Assembly (NCBI RefSeq): GCF_029968035.1
Contig: NZ_JASCIQ010000029.1
Location: forward strand, 53,877 to 117,876
Origin: Streptomyces cavernicola
GTDB taxonomy: Bacteria > Actinomycetota > Actinomycetes > Streptomycetales > Streptomycetaceae
Reading direction: 5' to 3'
DNA: 64,000 nt
This document shows, in pieces, positions 15,680 through 26,434 of the stretch (position 1 is its first letter; each line of letters starts with the position of its first letter). Below the pieces are notes generated by a model, which saw nothing but the letters and a program-made list of their open reading frames with translations, had not been told where the DNA came from and ran no database searches. The translations under genes and the position numbers were made by a program.

Positions 15680-16966
15680 ATGGACATCGGTCGCAAGCGG
15701 AGGCATTCGGTGCGAATCTCTCGCAGGGCGTTCGGAGTGGCGGCGGCGGGGCTGTTCAGCGGTCTCGCAGTGGATTCGGAAGCGGTGGCGCAGGGGCGGA
15801 GCGGGCCCCCGGAACCCGCAGCGGCGGGCGATCGGCGGGGCGGGGACGGCGGGCCGAGCGAGCTGCGCGGCATGTGGCTGGCCAGCGTCGACAACCGGGA
15901 CTGGCCGTCGCAGCCGGGGCTGAGTGCGGCTCAGCAGCGGGCCGAGCTGATCGCGTATCTGGACGTGGCCGTGCAGCGGCGGCTGAACACGGTGTTCTTC
16001 CAGGTCCGCCCGTCGGCCGACGCGCTGTGGCCGTCGCCGTACGAGCCCTGGTCGGTGTTCCTCACCGGGGTGCAGGGCCAGGATCCGGGCTGGGACCCGC
16101 TCGGCGCCGCCGTCGAGGAGGCCCACCGCAGGGGCCTCGAACTGCACGCCTGGTTCAACCCGTACCGGGTGGCGATCCACACGGACCTCGCGCAGCTCGC
16201 CCCGACGCACCCGGCACGCCTGCACCCCGAATGGGTCGTGCCGTACGGCGGGAAGCTCTACTACAACCCCGGGATTCCCGAGGTCAGAAGGTTCGTGCAG
16301 GACGCGATGCTGGACGCGGTGCGCCGCTATCGCATCGACGCGGTGCACTGGGACGACTACTTCTACCCGTACCCAGTCGCGGGCGAGGTCTTCGACGACG
16401 ACGAGGCGTACGCGCGCTACGGCGCCGGCTTCCCGGACCGGGCGAGCTGGCGGCGGCACAACATCGACCTGCTCGTGCACGAGATGGCCGCGCGGGTCCG
16501 GTGGGCGCGGCCGGGCGTGCGGTTCGGGATCAGCCCCTTCGGGGTGTGGCGCAACAGCAGCACCGACCCGCTCGGCTCGGACACGTCGGCGGGCGTGCAG
16601 ACCTACGACCACCTGTTCGCCGACACCCGCAGCTGGGTGCGTGAGGGCTGGATCGACTACGTCGTACCGCAGCTGTACTGGAACATCGGCTTCCCGGCCG
16701 CCGACTACGCGAAGCTGCTGCCCTGGTGGGCGGAGGTCGCGCGCGGCACGCGCGTGCAGCTGTATCTCGGCGAGGCGCTCTACAAGGCGGGTGATCCGGC
16801 GCAGCCCGCCCCCTGGCAGGACCCGGGGGAGCTGTCCCGCCATCTGACGCTGGCGAGCGAGGTGCCCGAGGTGCGCGGCCACTCGTTCTTCTCGGCCAAG
16901 GAGGTGGCCACCGATCCGTTCGGCGCGATGGCCCGCGTCGTGGCCGATCACTACGAGCAGGGCTGA
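15680..16966 (+). CDS. Tat-exported GHL10-family glycoside hydrolase-like protein
   Basis: A 428-residue secreted protein. The twin-arginine motif SRRAFGV and a hydrophobic stretch (AAAGLFSGLAV) give a Tat signal. The body is the GHL10/DUF187 TIM-barrel: ELRGMWLASVDNRDWPSQPG, NTVFFQVRPSADALWPS, GLELHAWFNPYRV, RIDAVHWDDYFYPYP (with Asp-Asp), FGISPFGVWRN, DYVVPQLYWN. Members act on cell-wall or other polysaccharides, but few are biochemically defined. ATG 15680 is chosen since it starts just before the Tat motif. Confidence 0.88.
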   Translation: MDIGRKRRHSVRISRRAFGVAAAGLFSGLAVDSEAVAQGRSGPPEPAAAGDRRGGDGGPSELRGMWLASVDNRDWPSQPGLSAAQQRAELIAYLDVAVQRRLNTVFFQVRPSADALWPSPYEPWSVFLTGVQGQDPGWDPLGAAVEEAHRRGLELHAWFNPYRVAIHTDLAQLAPTHPARLHPEWVVPYGGKLYYNPGIPEVRRFVQDAMLDAVRRYRIDAVHWDDYFYPYPVAGEVFDDDEAYARYGAGFPDRASWRRHNIDLLVHEMAARVRWARPGVRFGISPFGVWRNSSTDPLGSDTSAGVQTYDHLFADTRSWVREGWIDYVVPQLYWNIGFPAADYAKLLPWWAEVARGTRVQLYLGEALYKAGDPAQPAPWQDPGELSRHLTLASEVPEVRGHSFFSAKEVATDPFGAMARVVADHYEQG

Positions 16967-17046
16967 GGTGCCGCGGCGGGCGGGGCTCACCGACCGGCGT
17001 CCACCGACTGGTGGTCACCGATCGGCGCCGCCCGCCGCGCGCTCTC

Positions 17047-17238
17047 CTACGCCTGTTTCTTGTGCTGCACGACAGTGTCGGGGCCCGGCGACAGGACCGC
17101 CTCGTGACCGTCGTCGAACTTGACGCGGTACGGGGGCTCGCCTGCGGTGCCGAGCACTTCGACGACCTTTGCCACGTGATCGTGCTGGCCGACGGTCCTG
17201 CCGTGCACCAGGAGCGTGTCGCCCACACTTGCCTGCAT
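17047..17238 (-). CDS. DUF1918 small protein
   Basis: A 63-residue beta-rich protein matching DUF1918 (QASVGDTLLVHGRTVGQHD, EPPYRVKFDDGHEAVLSPGP). The family is small, SH3-like and common in actinomycetes; the role is unknown. It lies alone between convergent and co-directional genes. Confidence 0.8.
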   Translation of the reverse strand: MQASVGDTLLVHGRTVGQHDHVAKVVEVLGTAGEPPYRVKFDDGHEAVLSPGPDTVVQHKKQA

Positions 17239-17391
17239 CGGTGGTGACCTCCCTGTCCCCTCGGAGGGCGCCCACCGCCCTGAAATCCGGTGAGCGATCC
17301 GTCGGCGCCAGTCTACGGCGAGGGGTGCTGTTCGGGCTCCTCGAGAATCCGACGGCAGGCACTCCCGTACGGAAGGTGGGGGCGTCGGCGG

Positions 17392-18387
17392 TCAGCTTCG
17401 GGAGCGCTGGGTGACCGCGATGCAGACGAGCACGGCCACGGCGGTGAGCGGGGCGGCCCAGGTCAGGTCCTCGCCGAGCAGCAGCACCGACCACACGAGC
17501 GTCAACAGCGGCTGGGCGAGCTGGAGTTGGCTGGCCTTGGGGATGCCGATCGCGGCCATGCCCCGGTACCAGACGATCAGCCCGACCCACTGCGAGCCGA
17601 CCACGAGCCAGGCCATGCCGGCGACGCTGCGGGCGGTCAGGTGCACCGGTTCGAGGTCGACGGCCGCCCAGGTCGCGACGGCCGCGATCGGCAGGCACAG
17701 CACCAGGGCCCAGCCGAGGACGTGCCAGCCGGGCATCACCCGGGAGAGGCGGCCGCCCTCGGTGTAGCCGGCCGCGCAGATCAGCAGCGCGGCGAAGAGA
17801 TACAGGTCGGCGGCGGTGAGGTCGCCGCCGCTCTGCGCCACGGTGAAGGCGATGACGGCGGCGGCCCCGGCGAGGGCCGCGACCCAGAACGTGCGCGAGG
17901 GCCGCGCGCCGGTGCGCAGCGCCGAGAACAGGGCGGTGGTCAGCGGCAGCAGGCCCACGACGACGGCGGCGTGCGCGGTCGTCGAGGTCTCCAGGGCCAG
18001 CGTCGTGAGCAGCGGGAACCCGAGGACCACGCCGGCGGCGACGACGGCGATCCCGGCCCTGTGCCGGCGCTCGGGCAGCCGTACGCGCAGCGCGAGCAGG
18101 CAGGCGCCCGCGAGGAGCCCGGCGAGGAGGCTGCGCACGGCGACCAGGGACCAGGGGCCGAAGCCGTCGAGGGCCCAGACGGTGGCGGGGAAGGTCAGCG
18201 AGAACGCGGTGACGCCGAGCGCGGCCTGCAGCGTGCCGGACGCGCTGCGTCGCTCGCCGGGCCCGGGTTCCGGGAGGCGCCGCTGGGCGGGGTCCGCGGG
18301 GCTCGGCGCTCCGGTCGTCGCTCCGTCGCGTGTGGCCGAGTCGACCGCTATCCGGTTCGTGGGAGTAGCGCTATCCTGTGCTGTCAT
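17392..18387 (-). CDS. EamA/DMT-family transporter
   Basis: A 331-residue inner-membrane protein with about ten hydrophobic helices in two five-helix repeats, the EamA layout, preceded by about 50 polar residues. Substrates in this family are metabolites or amino acids exported by proton exchange; the substrate here is unknown. The ATG at 18387 has no Shine-Dalgarno sequence; on the minus strand TACGCT lies about 12 nt before it, so the mRNA may be leaderless. The start codon shares bases with the divergent MocR-type gene, which suggests that gene regulates this one. Confidence 0.88.
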   Translation of the reverse strand: MTAQDSATPTNRIAVDSATRDGATTGAPSPADPAQRRLPEPGPGERRSASGTLQAALGVTAFSLTFPATVWALDGFGPWSLVAVRSLLAGLLAGACLLALRVRLPERRHRAGIAVVAAGVVLGFPLLTTLALETSTTAHAAVVVGLLPLTTALFSALRTGARPSRTFWVAALAGAAAVIAFTVAQSGGDLTAADLYLFAALLICAAGYTEGGRLSRVMPGWHVLGWALVLCLPIAAVATWAAVDLEPVHLTARSVAGMAWLVVGSQWVGLIVWYRGMAAIGIPKASQLQLAQPLLTLVWSVLLLGEDLTWAAPLTAVAVLVCIAVTQRSRS

Positions 18388-18425
18388 GCAAGAGCGTAGC
18401 AGCGTAGGTGATCTGGCAAAACTGC
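18340..18425. promoter_or_regulatory. Compact divergent promoter with overlapping start codons
   Basis: The two ATGs are formed by the single tetramer CATG at 18385-18388. For the plus gene, TATCCT (18372-18377) is 8 nt before ATG. For the minus gene, TACGCT lies inside the plus coding region. CGCTATCC is repeated at 18346-18353 and 18369-18376, 23 bp apart, a possible binding site. Confidence 0.5.
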
Positions 18426-19822
18426 TCCGGACCGAAGTGAAGCGCTACTCTCCGGGTGGGAAGCTGCCGTCGAGTCGAGCCCTTGTCGAGCGCTACCGGG
18501 TCAGCCCGGTCACCGTCTCGCGCGCCCTCGCCCAGCTCGCCGCCGAGGGCCTGGTCGTCACCCGCCCCGGCGCCGGGGCCTTCCGCGCCGAGCCGCGCAC
18601 CGCCGCCCGGCCTGCGGGGGACACCTCCTGGCAGCAGCTCGCGCTGAGCGCGGACGCGGCGGCCGAGCTGGTGCCGCGCGCGGTGGACGCGAGCGGGGTC
18701 CTGGCCAGCCTGGCGGAGCCGCCCGCCGGGGTCATCGAGTTCAACTGCGGCTATCTGCACCCCTCGTTGCAGCCGGAGCAGGCCATGGCCGCGGCGCTCG
18801 CGCGGGCCGGCCGCCGCCCGGGGGCGTGGGGGCGGCCGCCGATGGAGGGCCTGCTCGAACTGCGCGAGTGGTTCGCCCGCGGCTGCGGCGGTGCGGTCAC
18901 GGCCGCCGAGGTGCTGATCACCGCGGGTGGCCAGTCCGCGCTCACGACCGCGCTGCGCGCCCTCGCGCCGCCCGGTGCGCCGGTCCTGGTCGAATCGCCC
19001 ACGTATCCCGGCATGTTGGCGATCGCGCGGGCCGCGGGGCTGCGCCCGGTGCCGGTGCCGGTGGACACCGACGGGGTGCGTCCCGAGCTGCTCGCCGCCG
19101 CCTTCGAGGCGACCGGCGCGCGGGTCTTCGTGTGCCAGCCGCTCTTCCAGAACCCGACGGGCGCGGTGCTCGCCCCGCAGCGGCGCGGCGAGGTGCTGCG
19201 GATCGCGCGCGAGGCCGGTGCGTTCGTCGTCGAGGACGACTTCGTACGCCGGCTCGTGCACGCGGACGCCGGGCCGCTGCCCGACCCGCTCATCGCCGAC
19301 GACCCGGACGGCGTGGTCGTACACGTCTGCTCGCTCACCAAGGCGACCTCGCCCAGCTTCCGGGTCTGCGCGCTGGTGGCCCGCGGGCCGGTACTGGAGC
19401 GGCTGCGCGCCATCCAGATCGTCGACAACTTCTTCGTGCCGCGGCCGCTGCAGGAGGCCGCGCTCGAACTGGTCGGCTCGCCCGCCTGGAGCCGTCATCT
19501 ACGCGGTGTGGCCACGCAGTTGAAGGACCGCAGGGACGCGATGACGTCCGCGCTGCTGCGCGAGGTGCCCGAACTCGACCTGCCGCACATCCCGGTCGGC
19601 GGCTACCACCTGTGGCTGCGCCTGCCCGACGGCACGGACGAAGCGGCCCTCGTCAGCGCCGCCCTGCGCGCCGGGGTCGCGGTGACCACGGGGCGTCCGT
19701 ACTTCTGCGCCGAACCGCCCGCCGGGCACGTCAGGCTGAGCTTCGCCGGGCTCGCCGGGGACGCGGAGATCGCCGAAGGCGTACGGCGGTTGCGGCGGGC
19801 CTGCGACGCGGTGCTGGGGTAG
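18386..19822 (+). CDS. MocR-type GntR/aminotransferase-like transcriptional regulator
   Basis: A 478-residue protein. An N-terminal GntR winged helix (about 10-75: PSSRALVERYRVSPVTVSRA, LVVTRPGAGAFR) is joined to a fold-type I aminotransferase-like domain (about 110-478). The PLP-binding Lys region is seen in VCSLTKATSPSFRV (about 315-328) and the cofactor contacts in QPLFQNPTGAV and VEDDFVR. MocR proteins sense PLP or amino-compound ligands. Divergence from the EamA gene is the usual regulator-target arrangement, so control of that exporter is likely. ATG 18386 gives a leaderless mRNA from TATCCT. Confidence 0.9.
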   Translation: MQERSSVGDLAKLLRTEVKRYSPGGKLPSSRALVERYRVSPVTVSRALAQLAAEGLVVTRPGAGAFRAEPRTAARPAGDTSWQQLALSADAAAELVPRAVDASGVLASLAEPPAGVIEFNCGYLHPSLQPEQAMAAALARAGRRPGAWGRPPMEGLLELREWFARGCGGAVTAAEVLITAGGQSALTTALRALAPPGAPVLVESPTYPGMLAIARAAGLRPVPVPVDTDGVRPELLAAAFEATGARVFVCQPLFQNPTGAVLAPQRRGEVLRIAREAGAFVVEDDFVRRLVHADAGPLPDPLIADDPDGVVVHVCSLTKATSPSFRVCALVARGPVLERLRAIQIVDNFFVPRPLQEAALELVGSPAWSRHLRGVATQLKDRRDAMTSALLREVPELDLPHIPVGGYHLWLRLPDGTDEAALVSAALRAGVAVTTGRPYFCAEPPAGHVRLSFAGLAGDAEIAEGVRRLRRACDAVLG

Positions 19823-19900
19823 CGGGGGCTGCCGGGGCAGGCCCTGACGGCGGCGGAAACTCACTGGCTCCGCCCGCGCCCCACCTGCGACTCTGCCGCC

Positions 19901-20386
19901 ATGACGACGCCTGAACCCATGACCGCGACCACGACCACAGGCACGACCACGACCACGACCACGACCGCCGTGCCCGGATACGAGATCTCCTCCGACCCCG
20001 CCCGGATCGACGCGGACCGCGTCTACGAGTGGCTCTCCACCGACGCGTACTGGGCCGTCGGCCGCAGCCGCGCCAAGCAGGACCGGGCGATCTCCGAATC
20101 GGTCAACTTCGGGGCGTACGAGGAGAGTTCGGGGGAGCAGGTGGCGTACGCCCGAGTCGTCACGGACCATTCCGACTTCGCCTGGCTCTGCGATGTGTAC
20201 GTGGCCCCGAACGCGCGCGGCAAGGGCCTCGGCACCGCCCTCGTCGCCGCCGTACGCGCGGACCTCGAGCCGTACGGCCTGCGCCGCATCCTGCTCGCGA
20301 CGGCCGATGCGCACGGTGTGTACGAGAAGGTCGGCTTCCGGCGGGTGGACAACCCGGAGGCGTGGATGGTGCACGGCAAGGGGTGA
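19901..20386 (+). CDS. GNAT N-acetyltransferase with poly-Thr N terminus
   Basis: A 161-residue acetyltransferase. The acetyl-CoA loop VAPNARGKGLGTALVAAV carries the RxxGxG/A signature, and VYEKVGFRRVD is the usual C-terminal strand. Residues 8-22 are almost pure Thr, encoded by tandem ACGACC-type hexamers (19925-19967), a simple-sequence expansion that looks non-structural. The substrate is unknown. ATG 19901 is the first Met; Met 7 is an alternative. Confidence 0.82.
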   Translation: MTTPEPMTATTTTGTTTTTTTTAVPGYEISSDPARIDADRVYEWLSTDAYWAVGRSRAKQDRAISESVNFGAYEESSGEQVAYARVVTDHSDFAWLCDVYVAPNARGKGLGTALVAAVRADLEPYGLRRILLATADAHGVYEKVGFRRVDNPEAWMVHGKG

Positions 20387-20491
20387 ACGGGGGAGAGGGC
20401 GGCCGGTCGGGCGCCTCGTGTGCCTCATGAGCGGGTCTCTTCACGTCTCCGTCACTTGACCTCTGCAGCCCCTCCCAGCACGATCGCGGGC

Positions 20492-21064
20492 ATGCATGTT
20501 CGGGTCACCTTCGTAGCCGCCGCCCGCAGCTCGTCCCTGCTCGCCGAGCGCTTCGACGACGACCGGCCGCTCGACCAGGCGGGCTGGCACGAGGTGCAGG
20601 CGGCCGCCCACGGCCTGGTGCCGCTGGCCGCGGCCGAGCTGCGCTACTGCTCGCCGACCGCGCGCAGCCGCGCCACCGGCGACGCCCTCGGCTACGCGCC
20701 GCTCGCCCAACTCGCCCTGCGCGACTGCGACATGGGCCGCTGGCGCGGGCACACCCTCGCGGAGGTCACGGCCCGCGAGCCGGCCGCGGTCGACGCCTGG
20801 CTCGCCGACCCGCGCGCGACCCCGCACGGCGGGGAGTCCCTGCTCGCCTTCATCGCGCGCGTCGGCCAGTGGCTCGACACCCGCCCCGCGGAGGACGGCG
20901 GCAGCATCGTCACGGTGGCGGAGCCGTCGGTGGTACGGGCCGCGCTCGTGTACGCCCTGAAGGCGCCCCCGGCGACGTACTGGAACATCGACGTCCGCCC
21001 CCTGTCGACGATGGCCCTGACCGGGCGGGCCGGGCGGTGGAGCTTGCGGGTGCAGGGGGTGTGA
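20492..21064 (+). CDS. Histidine phosphatase superfamily protein lacking the RHG motif
   Basis: A 190-residue protein with the phosphoglycerate-mutase-like pattern: RFDDDRPLDQAGWHEVQAAA, RYCSPTARSRATGDALGY, DMGRWRGHTLAEV, GGESLLAFIARVGQWLD. The N-terminal strand that normally reads LxRHGxT instead reads FVAAARSSS, so the nucleophilic His and its Arg neighbour are missing. It is therefore probably not an active phosphatase and may bind a phospho-ligand or protein. ATG 20492 is the most plausible start; no strong SD is seen. Confidence 0.65.
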   Translation: MHVRVTFVAAARSSSLLAERFDDDRPLDQAGWHEVQAAAHGLVPLAAAELRYCSPTARSRATGDALGYAPLAQLALRDCDMGRWRGHTLAEVTAREPAAVDAWLADPRATPHGGESLLAFIARVGQWLDTRPAEDGGSIVTVAEPSVVRAALVYALKAPPATYWNIDVRPLSTMALTGRAGRWSLRVQGV

Positions 21065-21086
21065 CCTGTGACCGTGGGTGCGGCGG

Positions 21087-22502
21087 TCACGCTTCCCCTG
21101 GTCCCGCTCCAGGCCTCAACTCGGTTCGCTTGCGGGCCAGTACGGAACGCTCCGCCGCGTTCTCCGTGTGCGCCATCGCCGCCCCGTACTCCCGTGCCGC
21201 CTCCGCGTGTCGCCCGAGTCTGCGCAGCAGGTCCGCGCGGACCGCGTGGAAGACGTGGTATCCGGTCAGGTCGAGCGCGTCGACGAGGTCCAGGGCCGGT
21301 CGCGGGCCGCGGAGTTCGGCCACCGCCACCGCGCGGTTGAGGGCCGCGACCGGGTTCGGGGTCAGGGCGAGCAGCTGGTCGTAGAGCTGGACGATCTGGC
21401 CCCAGTCCGTGGCCGCCGTCGACGGGGCGTCGCTGTGCACGGCCTGGATCGCGGCCTGGATCTGGTACGGGCCCGGAGCGTTCCTGCGCAGGCAGCGGCG
21501 GACCAACTCCTGCCCCTCCGCGACCAGTTCACGGTCCCACCGCGTGCGGTCCTGCTCGGCGAGGAGGACGAGGGAGCCGTCGGCCGCCGTACGGGCCGGG
21601 CGGCGGGACTCGCCGAGCAGCATCAGCGCGAGCAGCCCGAGCGCCTCCGGCTCGTCCGGCATCAGCTCCACGAGCAGCCGCCCGAGCCGTACCGCCTCCG
21701 CCGTCAGGTCCTCGCGGACCGGGGCCTCGCCCGAGCCGGCGGTGTGGCCCTCGTTGTAGATCAGGTAGACCACGGCGAGCACCGCCCGCAGCCGGTCCGG
21801 AAGGTCCGCCTCCGACGGCACCCGATACGGAATGCGCGCGTCCCGGATCTTCCCCTTGGCGCGCACCAGGCGCTGCGCCATCGTCGGCTCCGGCACCAGG
21901 AAGGCGCGCGCGATCTCGGCCGTGGTGAGGCCGCCGATCAGACGCAGCGTGAGCGCGACGCGGGCGGCGGGGGAGAGGGCCGGGTGACAGCACGTGAAGA
22001 TCAGGCGGAGCCGGTCGTCGCGCACGGGTCCCTCCTCGTCGTCCTCCGCGGGCTGATCGTCGCGGGCGTGCAGCAGGGCGGCCTGCGCGTACTTGTCGGC
22101 GCGGGCCGCCTCGCGGCGCAGCCGGTCCACGGCCCGGTTGCGGGCCGTCGTGATGATCCAGCCGACCGGACTCGGCGGCGCCCCCGCCGAGGGCCAGCGC
22201 CGCACCGCTTCCGCGAAGGCGTCCTGCACGGCCTCCTCGGCGATGTCCAGATCCCCGAACGTCCGCGTCAGCACGGCCACGGCCCGCCCGTACTCCTCCC
22301 GGAAGACCCGGGCGATGTGCTCTTGCGCGGGGCGGCCGGGGGTGTCGGGCGGACCGGGTGTGCCGGGGTTGTCGGCGAGACCGGGGCTGTCGGCGGGGCC
22401 GGGGGTGCCGGGGGCGTCGGCGGGACCAGGGCCTCCGCCTGCCGCCTCTGCCTCCCCGCCCCCGGCAGGCCCAGGCTCGCCCGGCCCTTCCGGTCCCCTC
22501 AT
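21087..22502 (-). CDS. ECF42-type sigma factor with C-terminal helical extension
   Basis: A 471-residue ECF sigma factor. Region 2 (IARVFREEYGRAVAVLTRTF, DIAEEAVQDAF, GWIITTARNRAVDRLRRE) starts at about residue 60. Region 4 includes RVALTLRLIGGLTTAEIARA. A long C-terminal helical (TPR-like) domain follows (YLIYNEGH..., LLALTPNPVAALNRAVAVAE, ALDLVDALDL). This, plus coupling to a YciI/DGPF protein gene, defines the ECF42 group. ATG 22502 overlaps the YciI stop in an ATGA. Residues 2-59 are an unusual Pro/Gly-rich, collagen-like segment. No anti-sigma gene is present, as is normal for ECF42. Confidence 0.9.
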   Translation of the reverse strand: MRGPEGPGEPGPAGGGEAEAAGGGPGPADAPGTPGPADSPGLADNPGTPGPPDTPGRPAQEHIARVFREEYGRAVAVLTRTFGDLDIAEEAVQDAFAEAVRRWPSAGAPPSPVGWIITTARNRAVDRLRREAARADKYAQAALLHARDDQPAEDDEEGPVRDDRLRLIFTCCHPALSPAARVALTLRLIGGLTTAEIARAFLVPEPTMAQRLVRAKGKIRDARIPYRVPSEADLPDRLRAVLAVVYLIYNEGHTAGSGEAPVREDLTAEAVRLGRLLVELMPDEPEALGLLALMLLGESRRPARTAADGSLVLLAEQDRTRWDRELVAEGQELVRRCLRRNAPGPYQIQAAIQAVHSDAPSTAATDWGQIVQLYDQLLALTPNPVAALNRAVAVAELRGPRPALDLVDALDLTGYHVFHAVRADLLRRLGRHAEAAREYGAAMAHTENAAERSVLARKRTELRPGAGPGEA

Positions 22503-22852
22503 CCGCAGGACCCGTACTGCAGTGGCCGTACCTCGATCGGCAGGGTGGTCGCGGCGGCGAGCTTGCGGCCCCACTCCAGGGCGGCGTCCAGGTCCTCGGC
22601 GCGGATCACGGTGAAGCCGCCGAGGTGCTCCTTGCCCTCCACGTACGGGCCGTCCGTGGCGAGGATCTCCTCGCCCTTGCCGCGCAGCACCGTCGCGGTG
22701 CTCGGCGGGTGCAGTCCGCCGGCGAACACCCAGGCGCCCGCCTCCCGCAGTTCGGCGTTGACGGCTTCCACGTTCCGCATGATCGGGTCGAGGACCTCGG
22801 GCGCGGGCGGTGCGCCGTCGGGCTGGTAGATGCTGAGCAGGTACTGCTGCAT
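22499..22852 (-). CDS. YciI-like (DGPF) protein, ECF42 partner
   Basis: A 117-residue YCII-domain protein (QQYLLSIYQPDG, GAWVFAGGLHPPSTATVLRG) with the DGPF-type signature as DGPYVEGKEHLGGF. Genes of this kind are targets or co-players of ECF42 sigma factors. Here the gene overlaps the sigma gene by 4 bp. ATG 22852 has GAGGAG 8 nt upstream; the GTG at 22861 lies against the SD and is less likely. Confidence 0.88.
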   Translation of the reverse strand: MQQYLLSIYQPDGAPPAPEVLDPIMRNVEAVNAELREAGAWVFAGGLHPPSTATVLRGKGEEILATDGPYVEGKEHLGGFTVIRAEDLDAALEWGRKLAAATTLPIEVRPLQYGSCG

Positions 22853-23083
22853 GGTGCTCACTCCTCGCTGAGAATCGTGGCGAGGGCCGCTCTCGTACGG
22901 GCCCTCTCAACCTCTATACGAACGAGCCCGGCCCGGATCGACACGTCGACACGTGGTCGGAAGGGCGAATTCACGCAGTCTTCGCCGACAGCGAAGAGGG
23001 CCCTGTCCGCAGGGCACCCGACACGAGATATCTTGATGTCGAGCAATTCCGACCGATGCAGTAGACGTGGAGCGGAGCACCCG

Positions 23084-25303
<2,220 letters not shown>

Positions 25304-25322
25304 GCATCCCGCCGCTGCAGTA

Positions 25323-25369
25323 CGGGTATGCCCCGGCCGACTCGCTGTCGGCCGGGGCATACCCGTTTT
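25323..25369 (+). terminator. Strong intrinsic terminator after icd
   Basis: An 18-bp perfect stem, CGGGTATGCCCCGGCCGA (25323-25340) and its complement (25348-25365), with a 7-nt loop and a TTTT tail at 25366-25369. Confidence 0.92.
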
Positions 25370-25409
25370 CGCGTACGGTCACTTCGCTGAGGTGCCGGCG
25401 GCGGCGTGG

Positions 25410-25595
25410 TCAGGCGGAGAACCACGCGACGAGCGAGTTGCGGATGCCGAAGAGGCAGGCGAGGGCGTCGTAGGCGTTGCCGACGTTGAGCAGCCACAGG
25501 TCGATGGCGGCCTGCCACAACGAGTGCTCGTCATCGGGGCCCCAGAGGCGGGCACCCGGGCGGCACTCGATCGTCCCGCTCAGTTCGGTGGACAT
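25410..25595 (-). CDS. Small conserved hypothetical protein
   Basis: A 61-codon frame (ATG 25595) giving STELSGTIECRPGARLWGPD, then DEHSLWQAAIDLWLLNVGNA and ending LVAWFSA. No known domain is recognised; the Trp-rich central helix may be amphipathic. It converges with icd across the icd terminator. The rare feature is its strongly coding-like composition for such a short gene. Function unknown. Confidence 0.6.
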   Translation of the reverse strand: MSTELSGTIECRPGARLWGPDDEHSLWQAAIDLWLLNVGNAYDALACLFGIRNSLVAWFSA

Positions 25596-25718
25596 ACGCA
25601 GAGCTTGCCTGCCGGAGCGCGGGGAGAGCACCCGAATTCAGCACCGCCGAACTGCCGTACCGCTATGCCTCGGTGGGGCCCGCGCGCCGGGCGCGGGCCC
25701 CGGCTCCCTTGACCGGGC

Positions 25719-26318
25719 TCAGAGGCCGAACTCCTGCGGGGAGACGTTGAGCGTCGCGCAGGCCTCGCGCAGGACCTGCTGCTCGGCCGGTGCGACATAG
25801 CCGTCCGCGCCCGCGACGACGAAGCCGGTCTGGACGACCGCACGGGCCTCGGTCGGCTTCTTCGCCGCCTTGGCGATCTCCTGCATCACCTCGGCCTTGC
25901 CCTGCTGGAAGTTGTACGTCAGCTGGTCGACGTGCTTGTTGAAGCGCTGCCGCAGCTGCTCCGGCGGGAAGTTCTGCAACACGTCGTTCTGCAGGATCAG
26001 GGACTCGATCTGCTGCCGCTCGGCCGGGTCCACCGATCCGTCGGCGGCCGCGACCAGGGCGCACATCGCCATGCTCGCGTCCCGGTACGCACCGCTCTTC
26101 AGCTCCGTCTTCAGGGACGTCAGCTGGGTCTTGAGCATTCCCACGAGCTGAGCCTTCGAGCCCCCGCCACTCGACCCCGACCCCGACCCGGACCCCGGCT
26201 GTCCGAACCCGTGCCCCGGCCCATGCCCCTGGCCGTGCCCGCCGGAGCCGCCGCGTGCCCCCTGCGCCTGCTGCTGCAGACCCTTGGCCTGGTCCTTGAT
26301 CCGGTCCCACATCGCCAT
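25719..26318 (-). CDS. TerB-family protein with Gly/Ser linker
   Basis: A 199-residue cytosolic protein. Residues about 20-55 are a Gly/Ser/His-rich linker (GSGSGSGSSGGG). The TerB helical domain follows, with the two metal-ligand-like loops ALVAAADGSVDPAERQQIE and FVVAGADGYVAPAEQQVL. TerB proteins occur with TerD/TerZ in stress and phage-defence-like settings and in Streptomyces development; no other ter gene is nearby. ATG 26318 follows GAGGTGG by 6 nt. Confidence 0.85.
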   Translation of the reverse strand: MAMWDRIKDQAKGLQQQAQGARGGSGGHGQGHGPGHGFGQPGSGSGSGSSGGGSKAQLVGMLKTQLTSLKTELKSGAYRDASMAMCALVAAADGSVDPAERQQIESLILQNDVLQNFPPEQLRQRFNKHVDQLTYNFQQGKAEVMQEIAKAAKKPTEARAVVQTGFVVAGADGYVAPAEQQVLREACATLNVSPQEFGL

Positions 26319-26434
26319 GCGTGCCACCTCGGCTAGCCGTTCATCGGTACGTGCGCTCACACGCAACACTTTGCCAACGCCTTACCTTTCCTTGAAGTTC
26401 CGCCCGGGGCAAAGACGTTGCGCATGTCCACCGT

